Assembly: GCA_019244945.1 (NCBI GenBank)
Contig: JAFASD010000392.1
Location: 1-6,146, forward strand
DNA: 6,146 nt
Reading direction: 5' to 3'
Source of the DNA: Acidobacteriaceae bacterium
Lineage (GTDB): Bacteria > Acidobacteriota > Terriglobia > Bryobacterales > Bryobacteraceae
In this document: piece by piece, positions 1 to 5,720 of the stretch
Position numbering within the stretch: the first letter of the stretch is position 1
Layout of the letters: every line of letters begins with the position of its first letter
The notes under the pieces: generated by a model
Told to the model about the DNA's origin: nothing
Seen by the model: the letters and a program-made list of their open reading frames with translations, nothing else
Databases searched by the model: none
Made by a program: the position numbers and the translations under genes

Positions 1-1995
1 CCTCAACATCCTCACTCGTGGTCAGGAGCAAACCGCTGGGAGAACGAAGAGATCCAAAGCCATGAGTTGTATGATGCCGGCCATCTTTTCGAATCGGCGG
101 TAGCTCATTACCAGGCCACCGATAAGCGCACTCTGCTCGATATCGCATTACGCGAGGCAAATTTACTTTGCGATACCTTCGGCCCGGGCAAGCGAGCCAT
201 CTGGCCGGGCCATCAGATTGTCGAGATGGGCCTCGTAAAGCTTTATCGGGTCACCGGGGACGAGCGGTATCTAAACCTGGCCAAGTTCATTCTGGACGTT
301 CGCGGGGGTAAGAACGGTTCCGAGTACAACCAGTCATATGAACCCGTTGTCGACCAAACTGAAGCGGTGGGTCACGCCGTGCGTGCGACATATATGTACT
401 CGGGAATGGCAGATGTTGCAGCGATGACCGGGGACACGCGTTACGTGCACGCGATTGATGCCATTTGGGAAAACGTGGCGGGCAAGAAGCTTTACATCAC
501 CGGCGGGATCGGCGCCACTGGAGCGGGCGAAGCCTTTGGCGCCAATTATGAGCTGCCGAATCTCACTGCTTATAACGAAACCTGCGCCTCGGTAGGGAAT
601 GATTTCTGGAACGAGCGGCTCTTCCTCTTGCACGGAGACGCTAAGTATGTGGACGTACTGGAAAGGACTTTATACAACGGGCTGATTTCCGGCGTCTCGC
701 TCGACGGGAAGTTGTTCTTTTATCAGAATCCGCTCGAGTCGAACGGGCGGCAAGAACGCAGCCCGTGGTTCGGCGTCGCGTGCTGTCCGGGAAACATCAC
801 GCGCTTCATGGCATCGGTTCCGGGCTATCTTTACGCGACACGCGAGAACACGGTGTATGTGAACCTCTTCGCAGGCAGCACGGCTGAAATTGAACTCGGA
901 AAAGGCAAAATCAAGATGACTCAGGAGACGCGATATCCCTGGGATGGCCGGGTAAAGATCACAGTCGACCCGGGTCAGCCTGACAGGTTCGCCGTCAAAG
1001 TTCGGATTCCAGGATGGACGCGTGGCGAGGTAGTGCCAAGTAATCTGTATCGGTTTGCGGATACCGTAAAGGAACCCGTCACGCTCGCTGTGAACGGGCG
1101 TGAGGCTCCGATCCAGCTCGAGAAGGGTTACGTCACCTTGAACCGGGAATGGAAAGGCGGCGACACTATCGAATTAAATCTTCCGATGCCGGTTCGGCGA
1201 ATTGTTGCAAGCCCCGAAGTAGCGACCGATAAAGGACGCGTTGCGATCCAGCGTGGACCACTGGTATATACCGCGGAGTGGCCCGACAATGCGAACCATA
1301 AGGTCCGAGATCTTCTGCTTCCGGATACCGAGAAGTTCGCGGCGACTTTCCGAGCCGACCTACTCAGTGGGGTTGAGGTAGTGCAGAGCAAGGCGATTGC
1401 CCTGGCATATGATTCGCAAGGTAAAGTCGTCCGCACACCGCAGGAATTCACAGCAATTCCGTACTACGCCTGGGCGAACCGCGGTCGCGGGGAAATGGAG
1501 GTGTGGATTGCGCAGGACGAGAGCGCTGCTAAACCTACGCCTTTCCCCACTCTGGCGATGAAGAGTTCTGTCAGCGCGTCCCGTGGGGGGCATGCCGTTA
1601 CTGGTGAGGGCCGGGTGAAATGGCCCGAGGCAGTCAATGATGGCGAGGAACCAAGCGCGTCAAGCGATCCGACATCGTATTTTGATTGGTGGCCGGAGAA
1701 AGGGCAAACGGAATGGATGGAGTATACATTTCCAGCACGCTCGACCCTTTCGCGCGTCCAAGTGTACTGGTTCGACGATACGGGCCGTGGTGAGGTGCGG
1801 GTGCCCGCTTCCTGGCGCGTGCTGTACAAGGATGGCGATCAATGGAAGCCGGTCAACAACCAGCAGGATTACGCGCTTGCGAAGGACCGGTACAACGAGG
1901 TGCGCTTCAGTCCGGTTACTACGACGAACTTACGGCTCGAAGTCACGATGCAACCGAATTGGTCAGCCGGGATTCAGAAGTGGAAGGTAGATTGA
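1..1995 (+). CDS. GH127 beta-L-arabinofuranosidase with C-terminal discoidin-like domain (5' partial)
   Basis: Likely retaining exo-beta-L-arabinofuranosidase (DUF1680/GH127) that releases L-arabinose from plant glycans or glycopeptides. The frame is open from base 1 and already in conserved family sequence, so the TTG at 67 is not the true start; about 145 residues plus any signal peptide are missing, judging by Bifidobacterium HypBA1 numbering. Numbering from base 1, GEAFG gives the acid/base Glu177 (HypBA1 Glu322). YNETC gives zinc ligands Glu193 and Cys195. ACCPGN gives Cys261 (nucleophile, HypBA1 Cys417) and Cys262, so the whole zinc-cysteine site is intact. The CCPGN form favours GH127 over GH146. 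A beta-sandwich region follows, ending near IPYYAWANRG (about 486-495). Residues about 521-664 form an extra domain with WWPEKGQTEW and VYWFDD motifs, resembling F5/8 type C or carbohydrate-binding domains. Stop is TGA. The downstream regulator on the same strand could be co-transcribed, but the 78-base gap leaves this open. Confidence 0.93.
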   Translation, partial: PQHPHSWSGANRWENEEIQSHELYDAGHLFESAVAHYQATDKRTLLDIALREANLLCDTFGPGKRAIWPGHQIVEMGLVKLYRVTGDERYLNLAKFILDVRGGKNGSEYNQSYEPVVDQTEAVGHAVRATYMYSGMADVAAMTGDTRYVHAIDAIWENVAGKKLYITGGIGATGAGEAFGANYELPNLTAYNETCASVGNDFWNERLFLLHGDAKYVDVLERTLYNGLISGVSLDGKLFFYQNPLESNGRQERSPWFGVACCPGNITRFMASVPGYLYATRENTVYVNLFAGSTAEIELGKGKIKMTQETRYPWDGRVKITVDPGQPDRFAVKVRIPGWTRGEVVPSNLYRFADTVKEPVTLAVNGREAPIQLEKGYVTLNREWKGGDTIELNLPMPVRRIVASPEVATDKGRVAIQRGPLVYTAEWPDNANHKVRDLLLPDTEKFAATFRADLLSGVEVVQSKAIALAYDSQGKVVRTPQEFTAIPYYAWANRGRGEMEVWIAQDESAAKPTPFPTLAMKSSVSASRGGHAVTGEGRVKWPEAVNDGEEPSASSDPTSYFDWWPEKGQTEWMEYTFPARSTLSRVQVYWFDDTGRGEVRVPASWRVLYKDGDQWKPVNNQQDYALAKDRYNEVRFSPVTTTNLRLEVTMQPNWSAGIQKWKVD

Positions 1996-2073
1996 GGGTG
2001 CCCGATTACTTCGCATGGGGAGATGGTCTCAGGTTCGGATCGGAAGAAAGGCATGTACCCTAATCAATAAGAG

Positions 2074-2817
2074 ATGCCATCTTTGGCTTCCACGCGAACT
2101 CGCAAAAGGAAACGCGGCGCGTCAGACCGAGGGCACAGCCTCCGCCTGGCTTTTCAGGAACTGCGAGAAATGATTGTGTATGGGAAACTCTTGCCCGGAA
2201 CATGGCTGATCGAGGCAGAGCTCGCCGAGCGCCTTGGTTTCAGCCGGACACCAATTCGCGGCGCGCTTCACTGGCTGCAACGTGAACGATACGTGCTTGC
2301 ATCGGGCAATGGTAGCAAGATCCGCATGATTGTGGCGCCGCTGACTAAAGAAGATGCGCGCGAGCTCTATTCCATAATTGGTCACCTCGAGGGATTGGGA
2401 GCGCGGTCAACGGCGCAATTGCCCCTCACGGCTCGCACCGATGTTCTCAGTCGAATCCAGGAATATAACGCCGGGCTCGCAGAGCTGGGGCAAAAACACC
2501 GTTCTGAAGCGAACCGGATTTTCGAGCTTGACATGAATTTCCATCGCACGATCGTCGAGGCCAGCGCCGGCCCGCGGCTGTTGGAGCTCCACAAAACCAT
2601 CCAGCCACAAGCAGAGCGCTACTGGCGGCTATACGCGAGCGCAATCTTGGATGAGCTGGACAAGTCTGTCGCCGAACATCAACGAATCATCAAGGCAATT
2701 TCTGAAGGGGACGCAGACTCCGCTGAAGCCGGCATACAAATCAACTGGGCCCATGGAGTGGAGCGGCTCTCACGAGTTATCGACAACATCGGAGAGCGCG
2801 GCAGTTGGAAAAGCTAG
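2074..2817 (+). CDS. GntR-family transcriptional regulator, FadR subfamily with FCD domain
   Basis: DNA-binding regulator expected to respond to a small organic acid or sugar-derived ligand; the ligand cannot be read from sequence. After a basic tail (residues 8-14, RTRKRKR), residues about 22-85 form the winged helix-turn-helix: GKLLPGTWLIEAELAERLG, then recognition segment FSRTPIRGAL. Residues about 92-235 form the all-helical FCD ligand domain. Asp153 and His157 (DMNFH) and His202 (EHQ) match the usual metal ligands; the fourth expected position is Asn224, with a His at 227. The recognition helix has RGAL where REAL is usual. ATG 2074 is the only upstream choice because an in-frame TAA sits at 2068-2070; only a GAG immediately precedes it, so the ribosome site is weak. 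Its stop overlaps the stop of the convergent amidase gene. Possible targets are the upstream arabinofuranosidase, the amidase pair or itself; I found no clear GntR operator in 1996-2073. Confidence 0.93.
   Translation: MPSLASTRTRKRKRGASDRGHSLRLAFQELREMIVYGKLLPGTWLIEAELAERLGFSRTPIRGALHWLQRERYVLASGNGSKIRMIVAPLTKEDARELYSIIGHLEGLGARSTAQLPLTARTDVLSRIQEYNAGLAELGQKHRSEANRIFELDMNFHRTIVEASAGPRLLELHKTIQPQAERYWRLYASAILDELDKSVAEHQRIIKAISEGDADSAEAGIQINWAHGVERLSRVIDNIGERGSWKS
2814..2817. other. Shared CTAG: overlapping stop codons of convergent genes
   Basis: The palindrome CTAG supplies TAG to the plus-strand GntR gene (2815-2817) and TAG to the minus-strand amidase gene (2816-2814). The two coding regions therefore overlap tail to tail by four bases, leaving no room for an intergenic terminator. 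Each transcript must run into the antisense of the other gene, or end inside it. Confidence 0.95.
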
Positions 2818-4280
2818 AGAACCTGAGTGTTTTGTCCCGCAATCCGCGACATGTCTGGACGCTTTTTATGCCAATCGGTCTGGCGCTGGAAGAGGCGAGC
2901 TGCTGCCATGACGCCGTGATCGTTGCCTGCCCTGCCCACGAATTGAATCGCAATTGGCAGCCCCTTGCTGCAAAAGCCGCAAGGAACCGCTATGGCCGGC
3001 AGCCCGCATAAGCTAGAGACACCGTCCGGCGCACGAGTCTCGATTGCTTCTGGCTGTTCACTTTGAGACTGCGGCAACTTTGAAGGTTGCTGCACAAGCG
3101 GTTGCGCGACATCCGGCTGGCCGGCCGTAGTCAAAACATCGAAAGAATCGAAGAGGTTATCGATTTCTCGCTGCAGAATCGTACGCACTCGCTGAATCAG
3201 CAGATAATCGGACGCGGAAAACGCGCGGCTTGCATATCCATTGATCTGTCCTAAGGGGTCCGTAAGCTTCGCACATTCCCCTGAATCAATGAGTTTTTGG
3301 AAAGCGGAGGCTGCCTCAATCAGAATCGTCAACTCTGCTGCTTGTTCGAAAGGACCGTCGGGCACTTGCGCGTCTGACACTCGCGTGCCCGCCCGCTCCA
3401 GCACGCGCACGCCTTCATCAGCAGCCTTCTGCACTTCCGGATCGATTTTGTTCCAGACGTTTGTTAACCGGCCCACTCGAAGTGGCATGCGTGGCTCCAA
3501 TTCAGGGGCTGGATAGCGAAACTGAGCTTCGGCTGAGGGCAGCGAATCATGATCCTTCGGGTCATGGCCTGCGATGACGGACAGGATTAAGCCGCAATCA
3601 TCGGCGGTACGTGCCATAGGCCCGAGCTTATCCATCGACCAAGCAATGGCCATCGCGCCATAACGGCTCACGCGCCCGAAGCTGGGCCGCATGCCGGTGA
3701 TTCCGCACCACGATGCCGGGCAAATAATTGAGCCGCGCGTATCGGATCCAAGAGCCCAGGGAGCCAAAGCGGCGGCCACAACGGACCCGGAACCGCTCGA
3801 AGACCCGCAGGTCCAGCAGTCCGTGTTCCATGGATTCTTGCAGGGGCCCGTCAAGGATGCATAGCCATTTGAATAGCCCAATCCGCCTGCAAGCTCAATC
3901 ATGGCGGCTTTTCCAATCAGCACGGCGCCGGCCTGATTTAGCTTTTCGACAATGGTCGCGTTGTATTCAAACTTCTGATCGGCGTATGGCCGCGCGCCCC
4001 AGGTCGTTCGATAACCTTTCACTGCTACAAGATCTTTCAGTGCGTATGGAATTCCATGGAGTGGCCCGCGATGGTGCCCCGCAAGAATTTCACGATCCGC
4101 AACGCGGGCCTGCTCAAGCGCGAGTTCCTCGGTGATGGTTACGTAAGCGTTCAACTTGCTGCCGATTCGTCGGCTGCGATCAAGATAGCTTCTCGCCAGC
4201 TCTGTCGCTGAAAACGAATGCTTTCGCAGATGGGCCTGCAGCTCGCGTATCGGAAGATACAGAATGTCTTCATCGAGCAT
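2814..4280 (-). CDS. Amidase-signature family hydrolase (GatA-like amidase)
   Basis: Hydrolyses a carboxamide or related bond by the Ser-cisSer-Lys mechanism; the substrate is unknown. At 488 residues it is full length for the family. The triad is visible: Lys82 (YALKDL), cis-Ser160 (CGSSSGSG) and nucleophile Ser184 (DTRGSII). The Ser160-Ser184 gap of 24 residues equals that of FAAH (217 and 241). The following CGITGMRPSFGRVSRYGAM and SMDKLGPMAR segments are typical of an environmental GatA-like amidase group. It is not likely to be the tRNA amidotransferase itself: no gatB or gatC is adjacent, and GGS reads RGS. Five cysteines cluster near the active site (147, 155, 158, 187, 192). Residues about 393-412 are Gln/Pro/Ser-rich. 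There is no signal peptide. ATG 4280 is preceded by CCTCC rather than a Shine-Dalgarno site and lies five bases after the upstream stop, so translation is probably coupled to the Tat-protein gene. Confidence 0.92.
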   Translation of the reverse strand: MLDEDILYLPIRELQAHLRKHSFSATELARSYLDRSRRIGSKLNAYVTITEELALEQARVADREILAGHHRGPLHGIPYALKDLVAVKGYRTTWGARPYADQKFEYNATIVEKLNQAGAVLIGKAAMIELAGGLGYSNGYASLTGPCKNPWNTDCWTCGSSSGSGSVVAAALAPWALGSDTRGSIICPASWCGITGMRPSFGRVSRYGAMAIAWSMDKLGPMARTADDCGLILSVIAGHDPKDHDSLPSAEAQFRYPAPELEPRMPLRVGRLTNVWNKIDPEVQKAADEGVRVLERAGTRVSDAQVPDGPFEQAAELTILIEAASAFQKLIDSGECAKLTDPLGQINGYASRAFSASDYLLIQRVRTILQREIDNLFDSFDVLTTAGQPDVAQPLVQQPSKLPQSQSEQPEAIETRAPDGVSSLCGLPAIAVPCGFCSKGLPIAIQFVGRAGNDHGVMAAARLFQRQTDWHKKRPDMSRIAGQNTQVL

Positions 4281-4285
4281 GGAGG

Positions 4286-4642
4286 TTATTTGTGTTCTGT
4301 GCTGGAAGGATTTTCGATGCGAAGCTTGAGCGTGGTCGCGGGCGTATCGCCGTTATCCAAAGGAAAATCGCGGATGGCCGTAAGCATGCGTTGATTGTCC
4401 ACGAGCACACGGCGAATGCGATTGCGTTGATCTTCCGAGAGGCGATCACCATAGCAGCGGAGCGTCTCTTTAAATCGAGCTTCCACTTCTTGCATTTGCA
4501 CGGAAGTGAGGCCTGATTCGTCCAGAGTCGAAGCGGAAACCGATGTGCTGGCAGAGGGCGGTTGAGCGATTGCCGTAAGCGCCGCGACGGCCGCCCCCTT
4601 AGCTAATTGGCGGCGTGAGAACGCATGCTTGTGCAAATTCAT
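4286..4642 (-). CDS. Small Tat-signal protein paired with the amidase
   Basis: I do not recognise a named family. The 118-residue protein begins with a twin-arginine signal: SRRQLAK (residues 9-15) followed by the hydrophobic stretch GAAVAALTAIA (16-26). A plausible signal-peptidase site lies near VSA (35-37). The mature part of about 80 residues is predicted by eye to be largely helical (about 45-92) and contains YGDRLSEDQRNR and the segment FPLDNGDTPATTLKL (93-107). It has no obvious catalytic motif, which suggests a partner or scaffold protein. The start at 4642 is chosen over an open extension up to 4813 because it puts the Tat motif at the N-terminus and has AAGGA seven bases upstream; the extension would overlap lacI head to head. 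Its TAA ends five bases before the amidase ATG, so the two genes form an operon. I have a recollection of similar small Tat proteins next to amidases in Acidobacteria, but could not check it. Confidence 0.85.
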   Translation of the reverse strand: MNLHKHAFSRRQLAKGAAVAALTAIAQPPSASTSVSASTLDESGLTSVQMQEVEARFKETLRCYGDRLSEDQRNRIRRVLVDNQRMLTAIRDFPLDNGDTPATTLKLRIENPSSTEHK

Positions 4643-4647
4643 TTTTA

Positions 4648-4654
4648 GTTCCTT
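4648..4654 (-). promoter_or_regulatory. Shine-Dalgarno site of the Tat-protein gene
   Basis: On the minus strand this reads AAGGAAC, with the AAGGA core at 4654-4650 and a seven-base spacer to ATG 4642-4640. It decides the start: the in-frame ATG at 4657 contains this site just inside it and has no comparable site of its own. This is the only strong ribosome site in the amidase operon. Confidence 0.7.
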
Positions 4655-4668
4655 CATGCGAAAACCAA

Positions 4669-4674
4669 TACAAT
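4669..4674 (+). promoter_or_regulatory. Candidate -10 box for the lacI gene
   Basis: TACAAT matches five of six bases of the sigma-70 consensus TATAAT. If used, transcription would begin near 4681, leaving a leader of only about five bases before ATG 4686. No good -35 hexamer lies 16-18 bases upstream (the 17-base position reads TAGTTC). The opposite strand reads TATTGT at 4675-4670, a weaker -10 for the divergent operon, so both promoters may share these bases. Confidence 0.3.
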
Positions 4675-4685
4675 AGACGAGAAAA

Positions 4686-5708
4686 ATGAAGCTGACCGCT
4701 GTGGCGAAACACGCCGGTGTGTCCATCGCCACCGTTTCGCGCGTGCTGAACAACTCGGGCGTTGTCAAACCAAATACCCGCGCGCGAGTCCTCAAAGCCG
4801 TCGAGGAACTCAAGTATCATCCGAATCTTCACGCGAGAACGCTTGCAGGAGGCAAGAGCAAAAGCATCGGTGTAATCGTTTCGAATCTCGAGAATCCGTT
4901 CTTTTTTGATGTCTACCATGCTGTCGAGACGCGGGCACGTGGGCGCGGGTATGAAGTTTTCGTCGCTAATACAAATTACCGCTCCGAGCAGCTGGTTTCG
5001 AGTATCCACCTGATGATTGGTCGTCGTGTCGCGGGCTTGGCCGTGATTGTTTCGGAAATGGATTCGGCGTTAACCGATGAACTCGCTGCAGGCTCTATTC
5101 CGGTTGTCTTTTACGACGTTGGTACTCCCAAGGGCAATATCACAAACATTCGCGTGAACTACCGGCTTGGGATTGCGAAGTTAGTCGAGTACCTCCATAG
5201 CATGGGACATGAAAAATTCGGTTTTGTCGGGCATCACTCCGCGCTGGCGCCCCTCAATGAGAGATACAAATCGGTGCTCGAGACCGTTTCCACATACGGG
5301 AGGCGCGTAGAGGTCCGTGCGAGAGCAGATGACGATAGCCTCGAAGGCGGAAGGCAAGCGGCCCGAATGCTTCTCAGCACGCCCTACCGGCCGAGCGCAA
5401 TCATCTGCGTGAACGACATCATGGCCGCCGGTGTGCTTAGAGAGCTTCGCGCCCGGGGCTTACGCGTTCCCGAGGATATCTCCGTAAGCGGCTTCGATAA
5501 CATCAAGCTCGCCGAGTTTTGCTCGCCAAGTCTCACGACTCTCCACATTCCTCGCGATCAGATCGGGCATACAGTCTGCGAGTGCCTCATACCCGAAATA
5601 CACCTTGCCGACGACCTCGCCCGGGAAATCGTGGTGGATCCCGAGCTGATCGTCCGGGAATCGACTGGTCCGGTGACGGCTCCTCAGAAATCTGTTCGGA
5701 AACGTTGA
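4686..5708 (+). CDS. LacI-family transcriptional regulator
   Basis: Sugar-responsive DNA-binding regulator, usually a repressor, of normal full length (340 residues). Residues 3-22 form the helix-turn-helix with recognition helix SIATVSRVLN; the Ile-Ala-Thr start resembles GalR and CcpA types, which bind CG-centred palindromes. The hinge helix is at about 47-55 (NLHARTLAGG, Leu53 as minor-groove lever). From about 60 to 328 is the periplasmic-binding-protein-like effector domain: IGVIVSNLENPFF, Arg193 in NERY, Asn243-Asp244 (VNDIMAAG) and SGFDNI (268-273), all typical effector-binding or dimer positions. ATG 4686 starts exactly at the usual MKLTAVAKHAGVS N-terminus; its ribosome site is weak (GACGAG, 4676-4681). 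It is divergent from the Tat-amidase operon across 43 bases and convergent with the GH31 gene, 12 bases apart. Regulation of the amidase pair, of the flanking glycosidases and of itself is plausible. The effector is unknown. Confidence 0.95.
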   Translation: MKLTAVAKHAGVSIATVSRVLNNSGVVKPNTRARVLKAVEELKYHPNLHARTLAGGKSKSIGVIVSNLENPFFFDVYHAVETRARGRGYEVFVANTNYRSEQLVSSIHLMIGRRVAGLAVIVSEMDSALTDELAAGSIPVVFYDVGTPKGNITNIRVNYRLGIAKLVEYLHSMGHEKFGFVGHHSALAPLNERYKSVLETVSTYGRRVEVRARADDDSLEGGRQAARMLLSTPYRPSAIICVNDIMAAGVLRELRARGLRVPEDISVSGFDNIKLAEFCSPSLTTLHIPRDQIGHTVCECLIPEIHLADDLAREIVVDPELIVRESTGPVTAPQKSVRKR

Positions 5709-5720
5709 ATCGCGACGAGA

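Larger units (their letters stand above)
4638..4690. repeat. 9-bp inverted repeat bracketing the divergent start codons
   Basis: TTCATTTTT at 4638-4646 is the exact reverse complement of AAAAATGAA at 4682-4690, with 35 bases between. Each arm contains one of the two divergent start codons, so both genes begin with the same sequence around ATG. It could be a paired regulator or translation signal, or simply a coincidence of two A-rich starts. It is not a typical LacI operator, which is a continuous palindrome of about 14-18 bases centred on CG. Confidence 0.5.

Noticed and set aside
2053..2070. Tiny frame (ATG 2053 to TAA 2068) preceded by GAAAGG, as a possible leader peptide for the GntR gene
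   Set aside because: Only five codons, no attenuator-like hairpin or codon bias, and no conservation that can be judged from one sequence.
1996..2073. Terminator or GntR operator between the arabinofuranosidase and GntR genes
   Set aside because: GGGTGCCC at 1996-2003 cannot form a hairpin with a usable loop, there is no T-run, and no GT/AC-type GntR palindrome is visible.
3728..4135. 135-residue plus-strand open frame inside the amidase region
   Set aside because: Opposite-strand shadow of a strongly conserved amidase segment; composition is Arg/Ser/Pro-rich without motifs.
4292..4516. Plus-strand 74-residue reading frame with GGAGG (4281-4285) six bases before a GTG start
   Set aside because: It lies entirely antisense to the Tat-protein gene, whose Tat motif, ribosome site and operon position are convincing. 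The encoded peptide shows no recognisable features, and the GGAGG is probably chance.
4652..4664. TTCATGCGAA as a regulator operator in the divergent region
   Set aside because: Only the three outer base pairs are symmetric; the central four are not, so it falls well short of a LacI-type site.
4643..4813. 57-residue N-terminal extension of the Tat-protein reading frame
   Set aside because: It would overlap the start of lacI head to head and bury the twin-arginine motif 66 residues inside the protein. The ATG at 4642 has a good ribosome site.
5697..5712. AACGTT palindrome at the end of lacI as a LacI-type operator
   Set aside because: Symmetry stops after six bases, and it lies between convergent gene ends, where no promoter is expected.
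5709..5720. Intrinsic terminator between convergent lacI and GH31 genes
   Set aside because: The 12 bases hold only a short TCGCGA palindrome, with no stable stem and no T-run on either strand.
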